The notes: generated by a model not told the origin, from the letters alone. Shown: positions 15,920-27,100, counted from the stretch's first letter. The stretch is 64,000 nt of DNA from Nitrospira sp. UBA2082 (GCA_002331335.1 DCZO01000013.1:65443-129442), one strand, 5' to 3'. A program made the numbers and translations.

Positions 15920-17284
15920 ATGGCATGTTCATACACCCATTGCGGAATACTGGCGCTGGCGGGTTGGCTTATCGCCGCCAGCGCCCTTGCCGAGAGCACG
16001 CCAGACGATACGAAGTCGAGTCTGTTGAGCAATCATCGGTTTAGTGCTGTGCTTGAATCGGAAGCTGCGTATGGGACTGCAACAGATCGTGCCGATAAAA
16101 TGGAGTTTGTGCTTGATCCGCAGTGGGAATATCGATGGAGTGAAGATACCCGTGTCACCGGTATCGCTCGACTGTATACCGAAGGGTTCGACCATCTGGA
16201 ACCTGGTCGACTGAGCCAAGGGGAGGTTTCGCCAAATTCCCGCCGCCTACAACTTGGGGATCGAACCGACATAGAACTGCGCGAGTTCTACCTGAGGACG
16301 CGACTCTGGGGGACGCATCTTACGCTTGGCAAACAGCAGGTCGTCTGGGGGAAGGCCGATGGGCTGAAACTGCTCGACGTCGTCAATCCGCAAAACTTTA
16401 GGGAATTTATTCTGGATAATTTTGATGATTCTCGTATTCCGCTGTGGACATTGAATGCCGAATGGTCCATCGGAGGCGGCAACTTACAATTGCTCTGGAT
16501 ACCGGATCGCACCTATCATAAACTACCTCAAACAGGTGGCACGTTTGCCTTTAGCTCACCGCTGATCGTTCCACAGGCGCCTCCTGGTGTTGCAGTGAAT
16601 CTTCGACCTCTTGAACGTCCTAACAATATCGCCACCGATTCCGATATCGGCATGCGGTTTTCAAAGTTTTGGCATGGATGGGACCTGACGGTCAACTACC
16701 TCTACCACTATGCGGATTTTCCTGTATTTTTTCAGTCTCTGCATCTGACCCCGGGCGGCGCTACGGTTACGGTGAACCCTCGGTATGTGCGCAACCATCT
16801 CATCGGGGGGGCCTTTAGTAATGCGTTCGGCAATCTGACCATGCGTGGGGAGGCCATTTATAATACCGATCAATTCGTGCTGACCAGGAATCGACGGGAT
16901 GGTGATGGTGTCATTAAAAGTGGTGAAATAGCCTATGTCCTGGGGTTGGATTGGTCCGGCATGCAGGATACGTTGGTGAGTGCCCAACTGTTCCAAAGTT
17001 GGTTGCTCCATCCCGCCGGCGGTATTGTACGCGATACATTAGACACCACGACTACCGTATTACTGAGGCGACATTTCTTGAATGAAACGTTAGACGCTGA
17101 GGTGCTCTGGTTGCAAAGCGTAAACCAAGGCGATGGACTCATCCGACCAAAAATTAGTTATGAGTTGCGCGATAACTTAAAAATTTGGACAGGATTTGAT
17201 CTATTTTATGGCGATCGCAATGGCTTGTTTGGACAATTTGATCGGAACGATAGACTGGTGATTGGAATGGAAATGGGGATTTGA
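15920..17284 (+). CDS. Outer-membrane beta-barrel protein, DUF1302-like
   Basis: The 454-residue protein has a signal peptide ending near ASALAES and alternating aromatic strands typical of a barrel, such as WEYRWSEDTRVTGIARLYTEG and FYLRTRLWGTHLTLGKQQVVWG. The GKQxVxWG and DVVNPQNFREF segments are characteristic of DUF1302-like proteins found with MMPL pumps. It begins 6 nt after the LolA-like gene and completes the inner-membrane/periplasm/outer-membrane set. The C-terminus is not the classic Phe-ending strand (it ends EMGI). The assigned family is probable, not certain. Confidence 0.75.
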   Translation: MACSYTHCGILALAGWLIAASALAESTPDDTKSSLLSNHRFSAVLESEAAYGTATDRADKMEFVLDPQWEYRWSEDTRVTGIARLYTEGFDHLEPGRLSQGEVSPNSRRLQLGDRTDIELREFYLRTRLWGTHLTLGKQQVVWGKADGLKLLDVVNPQNFREFILDNFDDSRIPLWTLNAEWSIGGGNLQLLWIPDRTYHKLPQTGGTFAFSSPLIVPQAPPGVAVNLRPLERPNNIATDSDIGMRFSKFWHGWDLTVNYLYHYADFPVFFQSLHLTPGGATVTVNPRYVRNHLIGGAFSNAFGNLTMRGEAIYNTDQFVLTRNRRDGDGVIKSGEIAYVLGLDWSGMQDTLVSAQLFQSWLLHPAGGIVRDTLDTTTTVLLRRHFLNETLDAEVLWLQSVNQGDGLIRPKISYELRDNLKIWTGFDLFYGDRNGLFGQFDRNDRLVIGMEMGI

Positions 17285-17318
17285 GCGGCGGTTGTATAGT
17301 CCTATGACGTTCTTAGTC

Positions 17319-18650
17319 TTACCGGATCACCTGAATTTGCCGCCAATGTTCCGATTGATACCGCCATAATAACAACGCCATCCGTATGGTCCAATCGGCA
17401 ATCATGGCCGTCCAGACGTAGAACACTCCCAACTGGAGCCACACACCGAAGAGGAAGGCGAGAGGAACCCGCACACCCCACATGCCGGCGGTCGTCGCCC
17501 ACATGATGAATCGGGTGTCCCCGGCGCCGCGTAAGGAGCCGGCGAGAACCATGGTCAAGGCCAGTGGAATTTGCATCACAGCGACGATCCGCAAAAACTG
17601 TGTACCGAGCTGAATGACTGCGTCATCCTGCGTAAATCCTCGCATCAAGGCATAGGGAAAGAAAAAGAAGATGATGCCCATCGCCGCCATGCCGGCCACG
17701 GCCAGGCGATTGGCTTCCCAGTTCTCGAGCTTGGCTCGGACATACTTGCCGGCGCCGATGCTTTGCCCCACCATCGTGGCCGCCGCGATCGCGAAGCCAT
17801 ACCCGGGCAGGAATGAGAAGGATTCGATGGACAGCCCGACTTGATGTGCCGCATACGAAACTGTCCCGTAGATCAGAACGATCTTCGTATACAACATGAT
17901 CCCGGCTTGCTGGACCACCCGTTCGCCGGACACCGGCGCGCCGATACGCCATGCCGAGTGAATCAAATCAAGGCGGAGAGCCGTGGAGCGTGCCAGGATC
18001 TTTCGGCAGGACCAGAGGAGATAGGCCGCTCCGGTCGATTCCGCGATACCGACAGCCCAGGCCGCGCCTTGAATACCCCAAGCCGGGGCGCCCCACTTCC
18101 CATACACCAGCGGATAGGCCACCAAGATATGGAGGACATTTACGCCGATCAGCGCGTACATGGGAGTCTTTGTGTTGCCGGTCCCCTGGAGAATGGACGA
18201 CAAGACTTGAATCAGAATGGTAAACGGAATCACAAGGAAGATCACGGTCGAGTAGGGAACGGCCTGAGTGATGAGGTCGGACTCCGCTCCCAGCGCGGTC
18301 ATGGCCAGCCTGTTTCCTGCCACCCCGGCGAGAGCCAGCAGCACCGACGCAATGAGCGACAGGCCGACAAGATGGGCGGCCGCCTCACCGGCGTCTTGTA
18401 TACGCCGTGCCCCCCACAGCTGTGCCACCAGCACATTGGCGCCGACCGACAGGCCCGATAACAATGTGGTACCGATGAAGACAAGCAGTTGGCCGAGTCC
18501 GACGGCAGCGATCGGTCCTGCGCCGAGTCCACCGACCAGGAATACCGCGACGATACCTTCGGCCCGCTGGAGCAGGCTGCTGACTGTCACGGGAAGGGCT
18601 AAGCTGAGGACGGATTTTCTAATACGCGCAACCGCAGTCATAGGGGCCAT
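17319..18650 (-). CDS. MATE-family efflux transporter
   Basis: The 443-residue protein has about twelve hydrophobic segments in two similar halves, starting with the MATE N-terminal pattern LSLALPVTVSSLLQRAEGIVAVFLVGGLG and PIAAVGLGQ. The second half begins near SIESFSFLPGYGFAIAAATMVGQSIGAG. Such carriers export cationic drugs or metabolites using Na+ or H+ gradients; the substrate is unknown here. The 3' end is the source of, or sister to, the duplicated tail at 11917-11977. It is convergent with the DUF1302-like gene and divergent from the DUF2779 gene. Confidence 0.92.
   Translation of the reverse strand: MAPMTAVARIRKSVLSLALPVTVSSLLQRAEGIVAVFLVGGLGAGPIAAVGLGQLLVFIGTTLLSGLSVGANVLVAQLWGARRIQDAGEAAAHLVGLSLIASVLLALAGVAGNRLAMTALGAESDLITQAVPYSTVIFLVIPFTILIQVLSSILQGTGNTKTPMYALIGVNVLHILVAYPLVYGKWGAPAWGIQGAAWAVGIAESTGAAYLLWSCRKILARSTALRLDLIHSAWRIGAPVSGERVVQQAGIMLYTKIVLIYGTVSYAAHQVGLSIESFSFLPGYGFAIAAATMVGQSIGAGKYVRAKLENWEANRLAVAGMAAMGIIFFFFPYALMRGFTQDDAVIQLGTQFLRIVAVMQIPLALTMVLAGSLRGAGDTRFIMWATTAGMWGVRVPLAFLFGVWLQLGVFYVWTAMIADWTIRMALLLWRYQSEHWRQIQVIR
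17321..17381 (-). repeat. Right direct repeat: 3' end of the MATE gene
   Basis: The last ~19 codons of the intact MATE gene are repeated, in the same orientation, at 11917-11977. The copies agree at roughly 50 of 60 positions and encode the same 18 residues. Together they bracket the marR-RND-LolA-OMP islet. Confidence 0.7.
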
Positions 18651-18719
18651 CCTAGCAGAAGGGGGCCTGTGCGTGGCTGGACAAATGCGTGACGGTTTCG
18701 TTAGGGTTTGCGCACGCTG

Positions 18720-20228
18720 ATGGATTCAGATCGGGTGTCCCGCCCCATGACAACACCGCGCTTGTCCAAATCCAAATTTGTGGCCGGGCTCCAATGTCAT
18801 AAGCGGGTCTATTTGGATGTACACCACCCCGAGTGGGCGGCCCCACCGGACCCGTCGCTGCAGGCTGTGCTCGATATGGGGACGGAGATCGGCGTGCTGG
18901 CTCGGTCCCGGTTTCCCGGGGGCGTCTTGATCGAAGAAACCTACCGCCAACGGGACGCGGCTCTTGCCCATACGGCTACGGTGGTGGCTGATCCGGCGGC
19001 GCCTGCGATTTTTGAAGGCGCGTTTGAGTATGACGGTGTGCTCATTCGTGTGGATGTTCTCGAACGGACGGCGGGAATGGGAGGGGAAACACCATCCTGG
19101 CGGCTGATCGAAGTAAAATCCTCTTCACGTGTAAAGGATGTGCATTTCGCCGATTTGGCGATCCAAAGCGAGGTGCTGCGCGGAAACGGCATCGCCTTGT
19201 CGGCCATGTGTCTCATGCATATCGATACGGACTATCTCTATGCGGGGGGCGAGATCGACGTGAACCGGCTGTTTGCAATCGAGGATGTGACTGAAACGGT
19301 TGTACAGCGACGGGGTGAGGTGCCGGCGCAGGTCGAGGCGATGAAAGCTGTCTTGCGGCAGAGCACGCCACCGGTGGTTGAGCCAGGCCCCCACTGCCAT
19401 ACTCCCTATGAATGTCCGTTCTGGAATCACTGCACAAAAGACAAGCCAGCTCGATGGATCTATCACTTGCCCGGCTCCAAGCAGGTTGTCACAGGGTTGG
19501 TCGAACAGGGCATCACGACGATCGATGAGATTCCTGCCGGCACAACGCTGTCATTATCCCAGCGTCGGGTGAAGGACAATGTGGAATGGGTCTCCGCGAA
19601 ACTGGGGGCCGCGCTGGAATCGATCCGATATCCTGTACACCATGTGGACTTTGAGACGGTCATGCTCGCGGCCCCGCGCTTTGCTTCCACCAGGCCCTAT
19701 CAATCGATTCCTGTCCAGTGGTCGAACCATATCGAAGCCGAGTCGGGAACAGTGACACACCAGGAATTTCTCCATGACGAACCCACCGAGCCCCGCAAGC
19801 GATGGGCGGAAGCATTGATCGAGTCCCTGGGCGAGCACGGGAGCATCTGTGTCTATTCCGCGTATGAAGAGGCGATGATCCGGCAATTGGCCGCTGCGTT
19901 TCCGGAATTCCAATCGGCCTTCAAACCCATTCTCAAGCGCCTCTGGGATCTGCATCCCATCGTCAAAGACCATTACTATCATCCGGCTTTCAATGGATCG
20001 TACTCGATGAAGTCCGTTTTGCCGGCGGTGGCCCCCGCACTGGCCTACGACGATCTCCGTATTCGAGAGGGAGGGCAGGCAGCTGCAGAGTACTATCGAA
20101 TGGTGTTTATTGAAACCGATTGGATTGAGCGGGCTGCGATCCGCGACGCGTTGTTGCGCTATTGCGAGAGGGATACCTTCGCGTTGGTCGAGTTGCGAAG
20201 GATACTGAGAGAAAAGGCGGGGAGGTGA
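18720..20228 (+). CDS. DUF2779 protein: Cas4-like PD-(D/E)XK nuclease fused to an RNase H-like exonuclease domain
   Basis: The N-terminal half has a Cas4/RecB-like pattern: Cys26 in LQCHKRVYLD, Asp near 110 in IRVDVLE, the ExK motif in LIEVKSS near 130, and a Cys triplet in CHTPYECPFWNHC near 226-238. The four Cys probably bind an Fe-S cluster. The C-terminal half begins with HVDFET near 310 (DxE) and ends with YCERDTFALVEL, a DEDD-like RNase H fold. No CRISPR array or cas gene is near. ATG at 18720 and ATG at 18747 are both possible; neither has a strong ribosome-binding site. Role probably in nucleic-acid processing; the substrate is unknown. Confidence 0.8.
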   Translation: MDSDRVSRPMTTPRLSKSKFVAGLQCHKRVYLDVHHPEWAAPPDPSLQAVLDMGTEIGVLARSRFPGGVLIEETYRQRDAALAHTATVVADPAAPAIFEGAFEYDGVLIRVDVLERTAGMGGETPSWRLIEVKSSSRVKDVHFADLAIQSEVLRGNGIALSAMCLMHIDTDYLYAGGEIDVNRLFAIEDVTETVVQRRGEVPAQVEAMKAVLRQSTPPVVEPGPHCHTPYECPFWNHCTKDKPARWIYHLPGSKQVVTGLVEQGITTIDEIPAGTTLSLSQRRVKDNVEWVSAKLGAALESIRYPVHHVDFETVMLAAPRFASTRPYQSIPVQWSNHIEAESGTVTHQEFLHDEPTEPRKRWAEALIESLGEHGSICVYSAYEEAMIRQLAAAFPEFQSAFKPILKRLWDLHPIVKDHYYHPAFNGSYSMKSVLPAVAPALAYDDLRIREGGQAAAEYYRMVFIETDWIERAAIRDALLRYCERDTFALVELRRILREKAGR

Positions 20229-20308
20229 AACACCGGTGGGGTTGATCCGCCGGCCGGAATGAAGAGAGGCTGCGCCTGGTGAGCCGGCGGGTCACACGAA
20301 GTGTGGTA

Positions 20309-20398
<90 letters not shown>

Positions 20399-20744
20399 AG
20401 CGCCGAGTTTTGTGCAGAGGCGGTAGTCTAGCGTGAGCTCTCGGGTATTTTCAAACGAATTCCCCGTTGTCTTGATATTGCACGAGTAAGTTTTCGGAGT
20501 ATCCACGCCGATGTTCTATAACGCAGAAATTCTGGGCCAATCTGTTTGCGAAGTACTTCTCAACTCGTGTATGTGAGGCCAGCCAGTGAGAACGGGGATT
20601 GCCTTTCGTTGTCGCGATCACTGGGGCCCTACTTTGGGAGGGGGGCGTTCTGATGGAAAATAGATTATTATTTGAGTCATTGTTGGCTCCTGTTTATATA
20701 GACGTGGTTCAAGTCGCTGTTTTCATATTTCGAGGTCGTCAAAA
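20399..20744. other. Intergenic region between tRNA-Ser and the lipopeptide locus
   Basis: About 350 bp without a convincing reading frame. It is AT-rich toward the right end, where the promoter at 20672-20700 lies. Nothing else is recognisable. Confidence 0.4.
20672..20700 (+). promoter_or_regulatory. Putative sigma-70 promoter of the small-protein/NRPS locus
   Basis: TTGAGT at 20672-20677 and TATATA at 20695-20700 are spaced by 17 bp in an AT-rich stretch. The predicted transcript starts near 20707 and covers the small membrane protein gene, perhaps reading on into the synthetase gene. Confidence 0.5.
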
Positions 20745-20756
20745 GTGTCTTGGGTG

Positions 20757-21035
20757 ATGCGAACTCAGAGCCATCCCGGGTGGAACATGAAGGCCGCGGC
20801 GATCGCAATTGTCATCCTATGCGTTGTCGTGATGATGCAAATGCTAGGGGCGCCCGTTTCTCTGTGGGACTTGAATCAGGAATACGAGGAAATGTCCAAC
20901 CCGATTATTGGTTGGACCGTGCCGAGTGCATCGAGAGAGGTCATCTCGTTGCCCTCGCGGTTCGACGTTATCCCAACGGAGGTGTCTTCTGTAAGCGCCA
21001 TCCTTGTTCAGTCCCTCTTCCGTCCGCCACGTTGA
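20757..21035 (+). CDS. Small single-span membrane protein with QMLG and C-terminal FRPP motifs (paralogue 2)
   Basis: From the ATG at 20757 (GTG at 20745 also possible) the product is about 92 residues: a hydrophobic helix AAAIAIVILCVVVMMQMLGAP, an acidic/polar middle and the C-terminus VQSLFRPPR. It shares LCVxVxxQMLGxP and the terminal FRPP with the gene at 10413. It sits directly upstream of the FAAL-NRPS gene behind a good promoter, so it may belong to that locus, but the paralogue elsewhere has no such neighbour. I do not recognise the family. Confidence 0.55.
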   Translation: MRTQSHPGWNMKAAAIAIVILCVVVMMQMLGAPVSLWDLNQEYEEMSNPIIGWTVPSASREVISLPSRFDVIPTEVSSVSAILVQSLFRPPR

Positions 21036-21088
21036 ATTGACCCTACCTGAATAGGCGTTACGAACAGATGATTCGCCTTGCTACCAAG

Positions 21089-21107
21089 TAGGGTCGATAG
21101 TACCCTA
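21089..21107. promoter_or_regulatory. Short inverted repeat before the NRPS gene
   Basis: TAGGGT (21089-21094) and ACCCTA (21102-21107) form a 6-bp inverted repeat with a 7-nt loop. It runs into CTATATATG, a possible -10 element. It could be an operator or a leader hairpin; no good -35 is visible. Confidence 0.3.
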
Positions 21108-21167
21108 TATATGCAGGGCGATAGGTCTGCGTTCCATTCCGCGCGATTGCAATCGTAAGGGAATCTC

Positions 21168-24100
21168 TTGGGTAAAACTTATTCTGCGCACAAACCTCCG
21201 CTGGATGAATCGGGCAACTCCACTCTGGTGGGTCTCTTGCAGTGGAGAGCCGCGAATGAGCCTGACAAGCCAGCCTATGTGTATCTGAAGGACGGAGGAT
21301 CGGGCGAACAAACATTGACCTATGCTGAGCTTGATCAGCAGGTGCAATCTTGGGCTGCGTGCTTGCAACTCCTCTCGAAGCCGGGAGATCGAGCGGTATT
21401 AGCTTATTCGGATGGGTTGGATGTCGTCATTGCATTGTGGGCCTGTTTGTATGCGGGAGTCATTGCAGTCCCTGTTCCACCCCCGGATCTCCTTCGCGCC
21501 GGTCAGAGTTTGCCACGACTCCGGAGCATTCTGCATGATGCAGAATCCGATCTGATACTGGTCTCCTCCGATGTGCGAGCGGCTATCTCCCCTCTCTTAG
21601 GCGAACTTGGGGTGAAGTCCAGTGACCGTCTCGTCGACTTTCGGGCCATGCCGTCCTTGTCAGGGATTCAGCGGCATCCGCCGCAGCTAAGCCGGCAACA
21701 CGTCGCCTATCTGCAATACACATCTGGATCCACATCGGAGCCCAAGGGCGTCATGGTTACCCATGACAACCTGATGCACCACTGCCGGATTTTGTGCCAG
21801 GTCGGTCAGGTCGAGGAGACAAGTCGTTCGCTGACCTGGCTTCCGTATTTCCATGATTATGGATTGGTAAACGGGTTGATCGCCCCGCTCTATGCCGGTG
21901 CACCCGCGTATATCATGTCTCCACTCACGTTTCTCCGCCAACCGGTGAAGTGGCTTGACGCCATCTCGCGCTACCGCATCACACACAGTGGGGGACCGTG
22001 TTTCGCCTACGACTACTGCGTGCGACGAATTTCCGATTCACAAAAGACCGCGCTGGACCTCCGCGTTTGGGCGGTGGCAAGTTGCGGCGCCGAGCCGATT
22101 CGCGCGTCTGTCGTCGACGAGTTTGTGAGAACCTTCAAGTCGACTGGGTTCAAGCGGCACGCATTTGCCCCAGCATACGGACTGGCGGAATTCACTCTGC
22201 TGGCGACACTAAAGGAACGGAGTTGTCCCCCGGAGATTGTCCATCTTCAGTCCGATGCCCTCGAACGAGGGATCGTGGTCCCTGCCGGGGATAATGACAA
22301 TGCCGGCCGGGCTGTTGTTGGGTGCGGGGTTCCTGCCGGAGACACAAGGATCGTCATCGTCAATCCCGAAACGGACCGACCCTGTCCTCCGGATCATATC
22401 GGAGAGATCTGGTTGGCCGGTCCCAGCAAATCCGCTGGTTATTGGGGCAAGCCTGAGGAGAGTCGTCGGACCTTTCAGGCGAGACTCCGGGACACCGATG
22501 AAGGCACGTTTCTTCGCACGGGAGACCTCGGGTTTGTCCAGGATGGTCAGCTCTTCGTCACCGGGCGATTGAAGGATCTTATTATTATTCGCGGCCGCAA
22601 TCATTACCCCCAGGATATCGAATTCACAGTGGAGAGGGCTCATAAGGCACTGCGGGTCGGTGGGGGAGCGGCATTCTCCATACAGAGTATGTCCGGAGAA
22701 CAGCTCGTGGTGATCCAAGAGGTCAGCCCGTGGGCGGACTCGCTCCAGTATGAAGAGATTGCTGCGACTGTGCGACGGGCGGTGACAGACCACCATGAAC
22801 TCCACGTGACGGACGTGGTGCTCATAAAGCCAGGCGGCCTTCTCAAGACCTCCAGCGGCAAGGTTCGGCGTGGCGCTTGTCGGACGGCGTATCTCGCTGA
22901 TTCATTGTCGATACTTTTTCGGAGTCGATTGGAACCCCCGTCGGCGGACATAACTAATGCAGGTCTGACGCGCGTGCAACTGTTGGCCCTTCCAGAAGGC
23001 GAGCGCCGGGAGGAGCTTGGCCGTTACTTGCAACATACTCTCGCGAAATTGTTGCGATGTGATTCGAGGGTGGTTGCGACCGATCAGCAGTTGAGCAGCC
23101 TCGGGATGGACTCATTACGGGCCATGAGTCTCAAGAATCTGTTAGAAGAAGACTTTGGAGCCGTTCTCACACTATCGGAATTATTGAAAGGACCGACGGT
23201 TGCCGCCTTGGTTCATTCAGTTCTAGAGTCGTGTTCGACTGGAGTAAGCGGCGCGCAGCTGCCTCCCATTGTTCCAATCCCTCGAACCCGTCCCCTGCCG
23301 TTATCCTATTCCCAGCAGCGAATGTGGTTCATGCATCAGTTGGCACCGGACACTGCGGCCTACCACATCCCGATTGCGCTACAACTTGATGGACCGCTGA
23401 ACCAGCGGGCGTTGGAGCATGCAGCCAGCGCAATGATTGCACGGCATGAAGCATTCCGGACCACGTTCGAGATGACGACGGAAGGTCTCGTGCAGCGGAT
23501 CGGGCCTCCGTCACCTGCGAGATGGGAAATGGCTGATCTCCGAGCGTGGCCGGCTGTCAGCCGAAAGGAAGAGGCGATTCGCCTTGTCACAGAACAGGCC
23601 AGGCGGCCCTTTGATTTGGTGAACGGCCCGCTGTTCCGATACATGCTCATACGGATTGAAGATGAACAGCATGTTCTCTTGCTTAATTTGCATCATATTA
23701 TTGGCGATTATTGGTCGTTCGCCCTCGTCGGACAGGAGTTCGCACGGCTCTATAACGATTTCTGCCGGGGTGTCATATCGGAGCCGTTACCCGACGGCAT
23801 TCAGTATGCCGACTTCGCTGTTTGGCAAAGAACCTGGATCAATGAAGGGGCCATCGGCAAACAGATGGAGTATTGGCGCAAGCAACTGACCGGAATGCAA
23901 AACCTGGCACTGCCCACCGATTTCGCGCGTCCTCAGTCGCAACGGTTTGTGGGGTCCTATCGGTCCATCGATATGCCGGATCAGCTGACGGCAGCGCTGT
24001 CCGGCCTCTGCGCAGAGCGCCAGTGCACGCTCTTTATGGTCCTGCTGGCCGCGTTTCAGCTTCAGCTCAGCCGGTATGCCGGCATGAAAGACGTTGCCGT

Positions 24101-27100
24101 TGGAGTACCTGTAGCCAGCCGGGTCCGCCTGTCTACGGAATCGATGGTCGGAACATTCGTCAATACTCTGGTCATGCGGACGGACCTCTCCGGTGACCCG
24201 ACATTCTTAGAGCTGCTGGACCGCGTACGAGCGACAACCCTTGGGGCGTTCGACAATCAAGATGTCCCGTTCGAACGACTGGTTGATGAATTCGCCACAA
24301 AACGCGAACTGGATCTCTCTCCGCTGATACAAGTGTTGTTCAATGTGACGAACGGCCCTATGGGCCGTCCCATGTTTGATGGTTTATCCTGGTCCCCGTT
24401 CGAGTTCGACGGCGGAGGAGCGCAATTCGACCTCACCATGAGCGTGGATTTGGAGTTCACGAAGAAGGCCAACCTGGTCTATCGGACAGATTTGTTTGCT
24501 GAGGCGACCATCGAGCGCATGATCGGTGAATATCGAACGCTGCTGGAAGAGGTGGCCTCTGATCCGTGCCGGAAGCTCTCAACCTATTCTCTTCTTGGGT
24601 CAGCCGAGGAAACGTTTCTCTTGGAATCCTTGAATCAAACGAAGACCGAGTATCCCGACGTCACGTTGCTCGATCTCGTCTCGAAACAGGCGGAGCGTAC
24701 ACCGGACGCGGTTGCCGTCTCGACCGAGGAAGGGGCAATCACCTATCAGGAGCTGGAGATTCGGGCGAACAGACTCGCAAGGTATCTGTTGCGACAGGGT
24801 GTCGGTCGTGACGCTACGGTCGGTATTTGTCTCGACCGGTCCGTGACGATGGTGATCGGATTGCTTGGAATCATGAAAGCCGGAGCGATGTACGTTCCCC
24901 TTGATCCGGACTATCCACCTGATCGACTCAAGTATCTGGTTGAGGATTCGGGGATCCGTGTCTGTGTGACGGCCTTGCCGCTCCTTTCGCGTCTTCCACA
25001 GGAGAACCTGACCCTGGCGCTGATCGATCGCGATTGGAATCGGATAGATTCAGAAGATCCCACCGCACCGGAGAGGCCAGTTCCTTCCCAGTCCGCATAT
25101 GTGATTTATACCTCCGGTTCAACGGGGCGTCCGAAGGGCGTCGAGGTCCGACATGACTCGCTGGTCAACCTCCTGTGGTCGATGAAATCGTTGCTGAGCG
25201 TGACGTCGAGCGACGTGCTGCTTGCCGTGACCACTATCTCGTTTGATATAGCCGGGCTCGAGATCTATCTGCCCCTGATTGTAGGCGGGAGGGTAGAACT
25301 CGTCAGTCGTAAGAGCGCGGCAGATGGTCGGTCGCTCACACGGCGATTGCATGAGATCCATCCGACGATTATGCAAGCCACTCCTGCGACATGGCGAATG
25401 CTGATCGAATCAGGATGGGAGGCGATGCCGTCCCTGACAGCCTTATGCGGGGGGGAAGCGCTGTCGCGAGAACTAGCCAATCGAATTCTAGACCGGGCGG
25501 GCACCCTGTGGAACATGTACGGTCCCACCGAAACTACCATTTGGTCAACGGCGGCCAAGATTGAAAGAGGAGATTCGGACATTACGATTGGCCGCCCGCT
25601 CTCCAACACGGAACTCTACATCTTAAACGAGGCTCTCCAGCCTGTGCCCATGGGCATGTCCGGTGAGTTATTCATTGGGGGAGCAGGTGTCGCTCGCGGT
25701 TACTGGAATCGCCTCGAATTAACCGCCGAGCGATTTATCCCCCATCCATTCAAAGCGGGGTCAGGAAGGCGCCTGTATAAGACCGGTGATTTGGTCCGAT
25801 ACTCCGCAGAGGGGATGGTGGTACACCTGGGACGGCTGGATCACCAGGTCAAGATCAGAGGATATCGTGTTGAGGTTGGTGAGGTCGAACAATGGTTACA
25901 AACCCATTCATGTGTGCGGCAGGCCATTGTGTCTGCTCGATGCGATAACGCCGGCCTCCAGCAGTTGGTGGCGTATATCGTACCCGTCGATGGGCAGAAT
26001 CTTCCGGCTTCAGAACTGCGCGCTTTTCTTCAGGCTCAGCTGCCTGATTACATGATTCCAAGTAAGTTCGTGCGACTGGAGCAAGTCCCACTCACGGACA
26101 ATGGGAAAATCAATCGGTCGGCATTGCCTGATCCAGTTCCGGAAGCGGTTCTGTCCCAGGAACAATCATCGGCCCCTCGCACAATCGTCGAAGTGCAGTT
26201 GGCGGCATTGTGGCAACAGGTTCTTGAAACATCAGATGTCGCGCTAACCGACAACTTTTTTGAGCTGGGGGGGCATTCCCTCAAAGCGGTCCAGCTTTTC
26301 AGCCTCATCGAACAAACGTTCGGCAGACAGTTCCCGCTGGCCACACTCTTCCATGCTCCTACGATCAGTCAGCTGGCCAATGTCTTGACAAGTTCGGATT
26401 GGATTCCGCCATGGCGTTCACTGGTTGCCATACAACCAAACGGCAAGAAGCCCCCGGTTTTCGGCGTACCAGGGATCGGAGGCAATGTTTTGAGCTTTTC
26501 CAGGTTGGCGAAGCTCTTGGGTACAGATCAGCCCTTCTACGGACTTCAAGCGAGGGGATTGGATGGGAAAGACGATCCGTTCACCTCTGTGCCAGGAATG
26601 GCCGCGCATTATTTGTGTGAACTCCGTTCTATACGGCCGAACGGTCCCTATTGCATCCTCGGGACCTGTACAGGCGGGGTCGTCGCATATGAAATGGCGC
26701 AGCAGCTCAGAGCGTGTGAGGAACAGGTGATCCTGATGATCCTAGAATCGTGGCACCCGCTCTCTTATCGGAACAGCGCTTCCAGGCTGCTACGGTGGGG
26801 GAAACCTGCGATATTCTGGTGGAGTCGTATGCAAAGGTTCCTTCAAACTTCTCGTCAGATGTCAGGAGCATCCCGCATTCGGTTGGGGATGAGCAAGATC
26901 AAGGATCGGATCGAGCCATCAGGGAAAGTCGGACGCGTCTTTGATGAAGAGTATGACAATCATCGAGTCGCCCATGCGACGTTGGAAGCCATTGCGTCAT
27001 ATGTCCCGTCGGAATACCGGGGCCGGCTACTGAACGTCGTCGCCTCAGAACGCGTAGGTGTTGATCCATCGCTTGATACGCGGCGGTTATGGGAGTTCTT

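Noticed and set aside
11558..17318. Transposon or prophage as source of the marR-RND islet
   Set aside because: No transposase, integrase, phage gene or terminal inverted repeat is visible; only direct repeats of the MATE tail.
18720..20228. CRISPR-associated Cas4 function for the DUF2779 protein
   Set aside because: No repeat-spacer array and no cas1 or cas2 anywhere in the window; the C-terminal exonuclease-like half is not a Cas4 feature.
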